From positions 152,278,028 through 152,342,027 of the forward strand of contig NC_090729.1 of assembly GCF_036898095.1 (NCBI RefSeq): DNA of 64,000 bases, written 5' to 3'. Source of the stretch: Palaemon carinicauda (lineage: Eukaryota; Arthropoda; Malacostraca; Decapoda; Palaemonidae). Below are positions 33,901 through 49,800 of this stretch, one piece after another. Below the pieces are notes generated by a model. That model saw nothing but the letters and a program-made list of their open reading frames with translations, searched no databases and was not told the DNA's origin. The position numbers and the translations under genes were made by a program. Position 1 is the first letter of the stretch. Each line of letters opens with the position of its first letter.

Positions 33901-34652
33901 CTGCCGGAAACAAACTCCTCCCACCTCCTCGTGTCCAACAGAGGAGGTACTTCGAGATCATGGGGGAGTCTTGTTTAGCTCTTCCCCTCCACCATTCTGT
34001 GGAAGATCTTTCCAGGGGAATTTCTCTTGAGAAACTCTCTGCCCGGCAGGTGATATTCTCGGCTACGGAGATCCTGAGCCAGGAGAAGGTCGCAAAGTGC
34101 GCCATGCAGGCCACTTCGTGGCTGGATATCTGGCTGTAGTCTCTGGGGATCCTGTTGCGATCCGAGGACTTGTCCAAGGAGAGCACCAGGAAGGCCCCGG
34201 AGACTTTCCTCCTCTCGGGCACGCGCACCATCGAGTTCCTGGGCCACCAAGTTTCAAACTTGTGGGCAAACTTGATCTTAAAACGTCGTGATACGGTGAC
34301 CGAGAGGTTCCACTCGAGAGTCCCAGCCGTGGATGTATGCAAGCTCAGACACTCCTCCATCCTTGGAGAGAGCTCGTTTGAGCCCAAGGATGTGGAACGG
34401 ACAGCTGAGAGGTGGAGGAAGTCGAATCACGATTCTCTCCTCCAAAGGGCCCTTACATCCAGGCCCTACAAGCCTCCAGCTCCTCAACAACAACATCAGC
34501 AGCCTCGTCAGTCTAGGACGATGAAACCAGCTCCGGCAGCAAAGGCAAAGGTGTCCAAACAGCAGCCCTTTTCTGTCAAAGACAAGAAGGGCGGAAAGTC
34601 CTCCAGGGGAGGCAGAAATCCTAGGGGGAGCAGCCGAGGCCGCAAACGCTAG
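30982..34652 (+). pseudogene. DIRS-3 Gag-like region, several frames
   Basis: The first frame (30982-32154) has a Cys-rich start (KCPGLPDRPCRTF, CPYCRGQRCDRDKTCSEC), a Lys/Arg run and Ser/Pro-rich sequence. A splice-acceptor-like TTTTTATTACAG ends at 31039, so translation may start at the Met at 31075. A repeat tract of RQRSP-type units follows (32225-32920). A third frame (33363-34139) carries the conserved-looking helical part (FWQVLNLMRQLNRFKDPD), and a fourth (34155-34652) ends in a basic Gly/Arg/Ser tail (RGGRNPRGSSRGRKR). Frames change near 32154, 33290 and 34139, so the copy is broken. The Gag role is inferred from position and the basic tail. Confidence 0.65.
32225..32925 (+). repeat. 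Degenerate GC-rich repeat tract encoding RQRSPA-type units (DIRS-3 gag)
   Basis: Repeated CGCCAGCGCTC(A/T)CCTG-like units of variable length. One frame reads many R-Q-R-S-P variants (SPARQRSPDLQR). The tract is highly CpG-rich compared with its surroundings. Confidence 0.8.
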
Positions 34653-34680
34653 GATTGGCAATCCCCCTGCATGTCCACCA

Positions 34681-36440
34681 GTGGAGGGATGCCTGCAAAG
34701 TTGCGCTTTCAGGTGGCAGCAACTAGGGGCCGATTCCTGGACGATCTCTGTGATCAGCCAAGGATATCGCGTCCCGTTCATAACATCTCTACCTCCTCTG
34801 ACAGCGAATCCAGTGATGTTGAGCTCCTATGCTATGGGATCGGCAAAGGCGCTAGCCCTTTGGGCAGAAGTCGAGACCGTGCTCAAGAAGGATGCTCTCC
34901 AGGAGGTCGTTGACGGCTCCCCAGGCTTCTTCGGTCGACTTTTTCTTGTAAAGAAGGCGTCTGGAGTCTGGAGACCCGTCATCAACCTCTCAGCTCTGAA
35001 CAAGTTTGTCAAGCAGACTTCGTTCAGTATGGAGACAGCAGACACGGTCAGGCTTGCAGTGAGACCGCAAGACTTCATAGGCACACTGGATCTGAAGGAC
35101 GCGTACTTCCAGATCCCAATCCGTCCGTCTTCAAGGAAGTACTTGAGAATCAGCTTAGACAACAAGATCTACCAGTTCAAGGTGCTGTGCTTCGGTCTCT
35201 CCACAGCACCCCAGGTATTCACCAGAGTGTTCACCCTGATATCTTCGTGGGCACACAGGATCAGCATCCGTCTCCTTCGCCATCTGGACGACTGGGTGAT
35301 CCTGGCGGACTCGGAGTCGACCCTTCTTCGACACCGAGACAAGCTTCTGGGACTTTGGCAAGATCTAGGTTAAATCTCGAGAAGTCTTCTCTGCTTCCAA
35401 CTCAACGACTGGTATATCTAGGCATGATATTGGACACCAATCTCCACAAAGCCTTTCCATCAGACGACAGGATAGCAAGGCTGAGGAGGGTTGCAGAGCC
35501 TTTCCTCAGACGAGAAGAGCTTCCAGCCCAATTATTGGTTACGTCTCTTAGGTCACCTGGCCTCCTTGGCCCGTCTAGTTCCAAACGGCCGCCTCAGGAT
35601 GAGATTTCTGCATTGGCGGCTCAAGTCCCATTGGAATCAAGGCAACGATTCCCCGGACACTCTGGTCTCTATGGGACCTGCGGAACTGACGGAATTGCAG
35701 TTTTGGCTGACCGACGAAAACCTTTGAAAGGGAGTGGACCTTCTCGTCCTCCCCCCGGATTTGATGCTGTTCTCGGATGCGTGAAAAGAAGGGTGGGGGC
35801 CCACGTTCTGAACCAGAGGATCTCGGGCCTATGGTCAGAATCAGAAAAGTACCTCCACATCAATCTGTTAGAGATGAAGGCCGTATATCTGGCCCTTCAA
35901 CAGTTCCAACAGACCCTGATGGGCAGTCCGTGGTGGTGATGAGCGACAACACCACAGTAGTGGCTTATATCAACAAGCAGGGAGGTACCTTTACACAACA
36001 GCTATCCCATCTTCCAGTAGAGATACTGAGGTGGACCAAAGTCCACTCGATTCCACTATCAGCTCGCTTCATTCCGGGCAAAAGTGATGTGCTCGCCGAC
36101 AGTCTGAGCAGAGCATCGCAGATAGTGAGTACCGAGTGGTCTTTGGATCCTCAAGTAGCCAACAAAGTCTTGACTTTGTGGGGTTCCCCGACAGTGGACA
36201 TGTTCGCGACAGCTTTGAACTTCAAGCTGCTGCTGTACTGCTCCCCAGTCCCGGACGCCAAGGCACTCTGGCAAGATGCCTTCCAACAACGGTGGGACAA
36301 CATTGAAGTCTACGCCTTCCCACCGTTCTGTCTGATGAGAAGGGTGCTCAACAAGACCAGACTATCGGTCAACCTGTCAATGACATTAGCTATGGCACCA
36401 TGCAGAGTGGTTCCCGGACCTCCTGACGGAACTCCCGAGA
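34681..36440 (+). pseudogene. DIRS-3 reverse transcriptase/RNase H, frameshifted
   Basis: The RT N-terminal part (34681-35373) shows LVKKASGVWRPVINLSALNK, TLDLKDAYFQIP, FGLSTAPQVFTRV and the active-site motif RHLDDWVI, where DIRS RTs usually have YLDD. The thumb region continues in another frame (about 35370-35490, RLVYLGMILDT), and RNase H plus the DIRS C-terminal region in a third (35777 on: MSDNTTVVAYINKQGG, GKSDVLADSLSRA, VDMFATALNFK). At least two frameshifts separate these. The last frame runs on without a stop into the recombinase. It is probably inactive. Confidence 0.85.
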
Positions 36441-36459
36441 GAGCTTCCCCCACGACACG

Positions 36460-37349
36460 AGCTACTCAAACAACCACACTGCAACATCTTCCACATACCC
36501 ATAGCTTCGCTTCGGCTTCACGCCTGGAGACTATCCAGCATCTCCTCACAGAGAGAGGCTTTTCGCAACAAGTTGCGGAGAGGATGTCTCGACACCTGCG
36601 AAAGTCATCCGCAGGGGTCTACCAGGCGAAGTGGAGAGTCTTCTGTGGTTGGTATCGTGGGAGGGGTATCTCTCCCCTCGATGCCACTATTCCAGCAATA
36701 GCGGAGTTTCTTGTATATTTTGGGGGACGAAATGAGCCTTTCGGTCTCAGCGGTGAAAGGCTATCGCTCAGCCGTAATCCTGGCCTTCAGGCTGAAAGGA
36801 ATAGACATTTCTTCCTTGCTGGAACTTCTTTACTCATACGAAGCTATGAGCTTACCTGCCCTCAGTCAGCAGTGAGACCTCCTCCATGGAAAGTGGTTCG
36901 GGTCCTCAGGGCTCTTAAGAGACCTCCATTCGAACCATTACGCCAGGCTTCTGATCGACACCTGACTTGGAAGACGGTGTTCCTGCTCGCTTTGGCGTTA
37001 GCCAAGCGTGTCAGTGAACTTCCGTCCCCGCGTGCAAGCCCTGTTTGTAAGTATGGAAAGGACGAAGAGGAGGGTCACCAAGAATACCATCTCTGCTTGG
37101 ATTCGAAGGGTCATCCATCATGCCCTGAATCTGGATCCTCCTCCATCACGTCGCCCCAGAGCGCACGATGTCAGAGGCATCGCAACATCCCTGGGATTCA
37201 AGAGAAACTTCTCGGTGACGCAGGTGCTACAAGCTGAGGTCTGGAAGCATCAAACGACCTTCACATCCCACTACCTGCAGGACGTGACCCACAGGAGCCT
37301 CGATACGTTTTCTATCGGCCCTGTGGTGGCTGCACAACAGCTGGTCTAA
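36460..37349 (+). pseudogene. DIRS-3 tyrosine recombinase, frameshifted near 37020
   Basis: The N-terminal part lies in the frame ending at 37237 (FSQQVAERMSRHLRKSSAGV, YQAKWRVFCGWYRGRG) and includes the first catalytic Arg (LALAKRVSEL). The C-terminal part is in another frame (37008-37349), with His-x-x-Arg in AHDVRGIATS, Trp in EVWKHQTTF and the Tyr nucleophile in TSHYLQDVTHRS. It ends GPVVAAQQLV. The two meet around 37010-37030. A piece of the same domain recurs as a relic at 40740-40900. All four catalytic residues are present, but split between frames. Confidence 0.85.
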
Positions 37350-37832
37350 CCTCAGGCTCCCTAATGGACAGGTAGCAGAAGGTTGAGGGCATTGTTACCC
37401 GGTTTTAGACTGCATAAATGTAAAAGTATGTCTGGCCCTTACTCTTTTCTTCATCCTCCCCTCTCTTGGGGAAAGCAGCATCCTGGGTTCTCTGCATAGC
37501 TGACCTCAAACCTCTGCAGGTAAACCATACTTTCTTGTGTTCCTAGTATTAAGATAATACTGTCGCGTCCCCCATACCCTGACGAGGTGGTATTGGGAAC
37601 GTCCTAGCCTAGAATTCCATCTAAAGGACTTCAAGTCAACTTCTTAGGACGAGTCACACTTCATTCCTCCATGCACAAGCTTACGTAGGCCACACGTTCC
37701 TTACGGTGTAAGGAACTTTCGAGGTGCAGGGACTCTTTTTCTCGAGTGCTGCTCACTCGGATTCTGAGTCCCCAGGCAAAAGCCAAAGCCAGTAAGGCTG
37801 GCACTTTCCACCCTACCTAAGGGTTAAGTCCC
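37350..37832 (+). other. DIRS-3 3' non-coding region
   Basis: About 480 bases between the recombinase stop and the internal complementary region; no coding seen. Confidence 0.55.
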
Positions 37833-37933
37833 CCTATGTAAATAGCGTGGTTTGTATTTCGGCTACGGAACAAATGACAAATTCGGAGATAATTTGTATT
37901 TTTCCTAACCATACAAACCTCAGCTATTTACAC
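37833..37933 (+). repeat. DIRS-3 internal complementary region
   Basis: Joins the complement of the left end (TATGTAAATAG...TTTGTATTTCGG) to the complement of the right end (TTCGGAGATAATTTGTATTT...AGCTATTTAC), with about 19 bases between (ACAAATGACAAA region). This is the circle-junction architecture diagnostic of DIRS. Confidence 0.9.
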
Positions 37934-37979
37934 ATATTTTCCCGCCAGCCCTGTCCCCTGGGATAAGTCCTACCCCTAA

Positions 37980-38177
37980 GCGAAGTAAATCAGTTCACCG
38001 GTGTGTGGGGGGGAAGGGGTAGCTAGCTACCCCTCCCCTACCCCCTCACTAACTAGCGCAGGGCTAGTTAACCCTTGTTAAAAATCTAATGGCTCGTCAT
38101 TCAGCTACGCCGAAAGTAATACCCTATGTAAATAGCTAAGGTTTGTATGGTTAGGAAAAATACAAATTATCTCCGAA
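37980..38177 (+). repeat. DIRS-3 right inverted terminal repeat
   Basis: Mirror of 30777-30958 plus a unique outer end reading GGTTAGGAAAAATACAAATT. The same end is found in the relic at 40685-41566. Confidence 0.88.
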
Positions 38178-38345
38178 TATGTGATCTTATGACTTTTTCA
38201 ATAAGCTTCAACATGTAGGATAAATTTGAAATGGGCCTATATGAATTTACCTCGTTTAAATCACCTTTTCCTTTGTATATTGGTTTGATTCACAGATAGG
38301 AAAACAGGATTGTGATATACTTAGGTTAATTATGTTCAGGTAAAT
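38178..38345 (-). pseudogene. LINE-B, 5' piece cut off by DIRS-3
   Basis: The minus strand encodes the start of RT: KPIYKGKGDLNEVNSYRPIS followed by NLSYMLKLIEKVIRSHI, the classic YRPISNLS motif. It ends at the DIRS-3 boundary and continues in the same frame at 30776. Upstream of KPIYK the frame has a stop (TGA) and then AT-rich sequence, so the LINE-B copy is 5'-truncated here. Confidence 0.85.
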
Positions 38346-38375
38346 ATTATATACAACTTGCTTTCATATAATATA

Positions 38376-40202
<1,827 letters not shown>

Positions 40203-40213
40203 GTAACAGGCCA

Positions 40214-40433
40214 TCAACAACATTCATAATTGTTATGAGCAGTACTAGATGGATACTCTGTTTCACTTTTGGGAAAAGGGGCTGCTGTCAGTACTTTGTT
40301 GTCTTCAGAGAGCCAAGAATCGGTGAGGTTCAGAGCTCCAAATTCCTTTTCGCATACAAGACATGTACGCTGACCTTTACAACCACAAGGTCTAGGAGGA
40401 AACATGATAATTATTGATACTGTATACTTGATG
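40214..40433 (-). CDS. Probable first coding exon of an ALKBH4-like 2-oxoglutarate dioxygenase
   Basis: The minus-strand frame from the ATG at 40403-40405 begins MFPPRPCGCKGQRTCLVCEK. The CGCKG-x-RTCL-x-CE block is the conserved N terminus of ALKBH4 proteins (known family feature: Cys-rich start, catalytic domain in later exons). A good splice acceptor, TTTCTTTGACTGCAG, ends at 40434 just upstream, so the exon would begin at 40433 with a short 5' UTR. After about 60 residues the frame stops at 40214, and the true donor was not identified. The catalytic HxD...H exons are not visible between here and the microsatellite at 38608. Either they lie farther left beyond the transposon block, or this is an isolated fragment. 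Confidence 0.5.
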
Positions 40434-40529
40434 CTGCAGTCAAAGAAATTTACTTTCTCATCATTCACAACTTGACAGACTCAATTCCATTTTTCTCAAA
40501 GTGTATTAGTAGTGCTTCGTTAATATTCT

Positions 40530-40608
40530 AATGGCCCTTGTGTATATATTTCCAGGTTCCAGGCTCCTCGTTGTTCTCTCCAAACCCTACAGAGAGTAGG
40601 GCGTGCTG
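40530..40608 (-). other. Possible short terminal exon (unrecognised)
   Basis: The minus strand has TTTTTTTTGCAG followed by an open stretch reading HALLSVGFGENNEEPGTWKY and ending at a TAG shortly after. A strong acceptor plus a plausible peptide and stop suggests a last coding exon of a minus-strand gene, but the peptide is not recognised and may be chance. Confidence 0.2.
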
Positions 40609-40684
40609 CAAAAAAAATTGTCGTTAGACAATGGGTAGGACCAAAGATATAACATATAATACATTAACAAAAATATGCAAACAT

Positions 40685-41566
40685 TAAAAATAAAAATAAT
40701 TTGTATTTTTCTTAACGATAATATTAATTTTTTCACATCACCACCTTCGCCTTTCACCCCAGGTAGATCTCGGGTTAGAGCACATGATGACAGAGGAGTA
40801 GGTATACCTCTGGCATTCCATAAGTCTCTTTGTGGTGTAGGTACTACAGGTACGCATGTGAAGACGTCAAACTATTTTCACTGCAGATTATCTGTCACAA
40901 TTGACCCACAGGTCACTAGACACCTTTTCCTAGTGTAACTGCACAGCAGGTGGTATAGCTACCTCGGCCCCTCTTACAGGACCACTAGCATTGGATCTAG
41001 GAAGAGGTTACTTGTCAGTCTGGAAGGCGTGTGAAGAATAACTGCCCTTTTGTTTTTATTGTCAATCTTCCCCGTCTCTTGGTAGCACAGAATCGGGAAT
41101 CCTATCAGCTGGAATGTATTTGACTGTAGTTTAACCCCACTCAGCCTGCAGCATTCGAGTGCAATATAAAAGAGTAATTCCTCATACTCCTTATGAGGGT
41201 GTGTGTGTTGTAATCAGGCAAACCCGTTAGTATACATATGCCACATTGTTGGAACCAGGCAAACCCATTGATATACTGTACATATGCTTCGTTGTTAAGA
41301 CACAGGTTTTCTGCTCAGTATCCTTTATTTCATGCCATCTCCAATCCCTTAGCAAGTCTCGGATGCAATCAACGCAATGACTGCCTGAACAAGTTTTGAG
41401 GAGGGATTACCCTGCTTCCAGCCAGTAACAACTGGCCACTTGTTTACAGTAAACATTATCATAAAATTTTAACTGCCGTGTACTACAGCTTAGCTATTAT
41501 CTCCCATGTAAAGGACTCGGTTTTTTATTTAGGAAAAATACAAATTATCCCTAAATTTGTCATTCT
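40685..41566 (+). mobile_element. Decayed DIRS relic related to DIRS-3
   Basis: Both ends carry the DIRS-3 terminal sequence: ATAATTTGTATTTTTCTTAA near 40692 and, inverted, TTAGGAAAAATACAAATTAT near 41530. Inside, 40740-40900 encodes a degenerate recombinase C terminus (SRVRAHDDRGVGIPLAFHKS), matching the RPRAHDVRGIATSLGFKRN segment of DIRS-3. The rest is unrecognisable or deleted. It is about 0.9 kb against 7.4 kb for the full element. Confidence 0.7.
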
Positions 41567-41675
41567 GATTGAAAATGTAGGGCAGATAACAGAAGGGGGA
41601 AATGGTGAATCTAAGCAAGGGAGGGACTGTATGGAGCAAGTGTATGTCGAGACAATTATGTTAGAAGCTTAAATG

Positions 41676-42235
41676 TTAAGAGGGAAATCTTGACGCAGAA
41701 TATTTGTGCAAGCTGATAATAGATTTGATGGAGAGGCAATATGGAGGATGTTCAGAATGTATGCTATTGAAAGAGAGTTCTTGAGAGTTATTTTTTTTTT
41801 TTTTTTTTTTTTTTGATGAAAGTAAAGTTTGCGTTATAGTATGTAAACGGGAGAGTGGGTGATTTGAGGCAAGAATGCAGTACTGTACATGTTTTCTGTG
41901 GTGTTCAGTATTTGTGTGGATTGAATTATGTGTGAAGACAGAGAAGGAGAGTAGATGCAAGTGCAAAATGTTGTGATAAACTGAACTATAGTTGATTCGG
42001 AAAAGTGTTTGATTGAATGTGAAGAGAATAACTGCAGATATTAATTGAAAATATTGAAAGATTGGGAGGGGAAGGTTACTTGGGAAAATGAAGGCCATAA
42101 AGTTGAAGCATTGAATATCAATATGGATAACAGAATAGGTATGAAGGTCGGTCATGTGTGGCTCAGGCATTACACAGGTCATTGAACTGTTGACCAATTT
42201 CTTATCGATTGAATCTGTGTATACCATAAACGTAA
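41676..42235 (+). pseudogene. Heavily decayed LINE reverse-transcriptase relic
   Basis: Plus-strand pieces read like LINE RT: FDGEAIWRMFRMYAIEREFL (compare the family pattern D-R-x-A-[LM]-W-x-x-L-R-x-Y-G), then FLWCSVFVWIELCVKTEKES (compare SPxLFxxYxDxVVRE). Many stops and a T23 run near 41790 interrupt them. The long minus-strand open frame over the same bases is a shadow. Confidence 0.5.
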
Positions 42236-42446
42236 AATCAGCACCCAAACACCCCTTTTCACACTAGCAGTGGATGCTAATGCCTTAAATATACTATATA
42301 TGTTATTATTTCGGCTCCATTCATGATTTACATATTACCCGTTGCTAAAGATTTAAGATAAGATACACTAACGGTTTTCCTTTAGTGCCCTTTACAGTTT
42401 AATCTTAGAAGAGTAATATCTACATCTGATCCAATCCTCTCTCCAG

Positions 42447-47280
<4,834 letters not shown>

Positions 47281-47326
47281 TTCAATTGCTTCCAAAGTAT
47301 TAGTGACATCACTGCTACCTACACTT

Positions 47327-47328
<2 letters not shown>

Positions 47329-47412
<84 letters not shown>
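47329..47412. repeat. (AT)n microsatellite adjoining DIRS-2
   Basis: About 84 bases of AT ending directly at the DIRS-2 terminus ACGGTTTTGAGCG. Another AT array lies at the other end of DIRS-2. Confidence 0.97.
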
Positions 47413-47414
<2 letters not shown>

Positions 47415-47454
47415 CGGTTTTGAGCGAAGCGAAAAATCTATTTTTGGGTGAGAT

Positions 47455-47775
47455 AGCCATGACTTCCTGATGGAAGGTTCCTTCAGTAGCTTCCTAGAGT
47501 ATATTAACTACAGTGGATATTCCCAGACAATTAAACTAAAGGTTATCACAGAATTCTAACTTCTGGTGCGAGTACCCTAAAGGTTTCCCTCTAGGATATC
47601 GTATATCAACAGGGACGCATGTATTAACACGCCACATAGCTATCTACAACCCATATAGAGTTAACACTTTGATATGGAAAGGTGGCTGAGTAACTGAGTT
47701 ACTCTCATCCGTGGCTACTTTTGGTACTCGAGACGTAAACAAACGGGCGCCATTGCTAAATGACGTCACGTCCGT
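47455..47775 (-). repeat. DIRS-2 right (3') inverted terminal repeat
   Basis: Reverse complement of about 55900-56232 (shared GTAAACAAACGGGCGCCATTG and GGACGTCATGG ends). It carries small differences, such as CATGACTTCC here against CATGACGTCC. Confidence 0.88.
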
Positions 47776-47863
47776 CCTCATCTTGAGCTCAGCTTCTACC
47801 AATCTCCGCAATACAGTAGGTCAGGGAGGGGCCTGAAAGGCTGAACTAGAATAGACGGGAGGG

Positions 47864-47959
47864 TCCATCAGGACGTCATGGCTATCTCACCCAAAAATAG
47901 ATTTTTCGCTTCGCTCAAAATCCGTTTTTTGGGCTCAAGCCATGACGTCCTGATGGAAG
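47864..47959 (-). repeat. DIRS-2 internal complementary region
   Basis: Same junction as DIRS-1: TTTTTCGCTTCGCTCAAAATC joined to TTTTTTGGGCTCAAGCCATG, bounded by CCATCAGGACGTC and its inverse. Confidence 0.92.
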
Positions 47960-48810
47960 TGTACCAGAGAATTATTGTATCGTGGATTTTTTCTCCTTTT
48001 TATCCAAGTGCCAAGGGCTTCGAACAGTTTTATAGAACATGTCCTTACCAGAGAGTCTATGATAAACTAGCTTTCCACTTCCCTGGCAGGGAAGTCCTGG
48101 TGGACAATAGGACATCTCGAAGCGATCATTGAAGAACTACTCACCCGGTGGAGAGATCATGCTGGAATTGGAGACAAGACAAAGGTTAATATTCGGGTAG
48201 GAATATTATCAAGCATAGGTAAGCATATAACCTAATTATTACTCCCCTGGAGGAGAGATCATGCTGGTCTCGGAGACAGGACAAAGGTTAATATTCGAAT
48301 AGGAATATTATCAAGGCATAAGTGAGTATATAACATATTACTTATATTATTCTTTTTGATCTTCAGTAAAGAGGTAAATGAAACTATAACAATCGTATAT
48401 TTCTTGATAAGGAATAGGAGCGAAAAGAGGCGCACATGGAAATAAAATAGACATTTTATTTTTAGGATTGCAGATCATTATGGCAGTAATTACAATAATG
48501 ACTATAGAATTTATTTACAATAATAAAGAATAATGTACATAGAAATGAAAGACGGTAATCTTGATTCTGAAAAGAAGAGTTTGCTTTTTAGAAAAACAAG
48601 TTCGAGAGGGATGCCAGTCTTTTAAAATTAAAAAAAAACACATCATGCCCTAGGGCATGTGGCACTCGTGTAAAGTCTATGACATTTCACCTTGGTGAAG
48701 AACAGTTTATTAGAAACACTAAGTGTCCATTAAATCACTATGTATCACAATAGGGTCAACACAGGCACCCGTAGAATTAGAGTCCAAGTAACTCACTGTT
48801 CTATGCAGAT
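47960..48810 (-). other. DIRS-2 3' non-coding region
   Basis: No coding. Contains a tandem-like doublet (AGAGATCATGCTGG near 48150 and 48256, each followed by GACAAAGGTTAATATTCG) and a minus-strand AATAAA (complement of 48455-48460). Confidence 0.6.
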
Positions 48811-49800
48811 TTAAGCAGCAGGTTTCATAACACTACCTGCAGCTACCACGAAATGCTTTACTTCGTGCACTTGTTTTGCGTAGTGCTTGAAGAAAACGAG
48901 CGATGATTTCCAGCCAGTAAAGCTCTTGAGGCTTTCGAAATCCATACTCTGGAAGAAGTTCAGAGAAGAAGCGACTTTTCTAGGATCGTGACCTGCGGGT
49001 GTAGTGTCAGGATACGCTCTGCGAATGAAGTAGGTGATTTTCGCTCTTAGTTGTTTCAGTGACAGGTCGCTACCCGATGTTTCTCCTTTGAAGAGTTGTC
49101 CTCCACCAAAGTCTGAAGTTCTTCGAAGATAGACCTTAAGACTCTCCACTGGGCGTAGAGAGACATCTTCCTTCAGGGGGCAGATTCTCCAAGGGCCCCA
49201 TCTCTTGGTGGGTAGTTCATTCTTAGCGAGAAACGTCGGATTGGGGAAGAGGGTAAGATCTCCTGTCTCGGCGAACAGGATATGACCCTCTTCTCTTGAT
49301 AATGCCACTATTTCACTGACTCGGGCTCCCGAGGCGAGAGCAAAAAGGAAGATAACTTTTTGAGTCAGGTCTTTCAGAGGGCACAAATCGTTGTCCAGGC
49401 TAGAAGCAAAATGGAGCACCTTATCCAGGGACCAGGAGATAGGTTTTGGTGGGGGTTCTGGGCGTAGTCTAGCGCATGCCTTTGGCAGTTTTTTGAAGAT
49501 ATCGCTGGACAGATCAATCTGGAAGGCGTATAGGAGTGGTCTAGTCAAGGCCAATTTACAAGTGGAAATCGTGTTGGCCGCTAAGCCTTGTCCATGAAGG
49601 TGAATGAAGAAGGACATGCAAAAATCAATGGTGATTTCCGTAGGATTTTTTGCCTTGACGAAGGAGACCCACTTTCTCCAGGAAGATTCGTATTGCCGTC
49701 TGGTAGCTCAGTCTTGTACTCCTCGAGGAAGTCTAAGCTTTTCTTCGAGATCCCAAACCTTTTCTTTGCGGCTAAGGAGAGAAAATCATGAGATGAAGGT
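48811..49800 (-). pseudogene. DIRS-2 tyrosine recombinase, 1-base deletion near 49711
   Basis: The frame 48811-49617 continues upstream (TSTSWRKW-like region RRQYESSWRKWVSFVKAKN) to near 49711. There, one base is missing relative to DIRS-1, and the N-terminal helix (FGISKKSLDFLEEYKTE) falls in another frame. Catalytic residues are present: Arg in ASGARVSEI, HDPRKVASS, Trp in FTGWKSS, Tyr in FFKHYAK. The break differs from the one in DIRS-1, so the two copies were inactivated independently. Confidence 0.85.

Larger units (their letters stand above)
30777..38177 (+). mobile_element. DIRS-3: full-length DIRS-type element of a second family, inserted in LINE-B
   Basis: About 7.4 kb, plus strand: inverted terminal repeat, gag-like region with long repeat tract, RT/RNase H, recombinase, internal complementary region, terminal repeat. 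Ends: ACCGAAATAC at 30777 and ATCTCCGAA at 38177. Removing it restores the LINE-B RT frame, leaving only a shared CCGAA, so there is no clear target-site duplication, as known for DIRS elements. It shares domain order with DIRS-1/2, but the terminal repeats and protein sequences are unrelated at the nucleotide level. Several frameshifts make it non-autonomous. Confidence 0.92.

Noticed and set aside
41676..42248. 190-codon minus-strand frame
   Set aside because: Includes a Lys run from the T23 tract. The opposite strand shows LINE RT traces, so this is a shadow of the relic.
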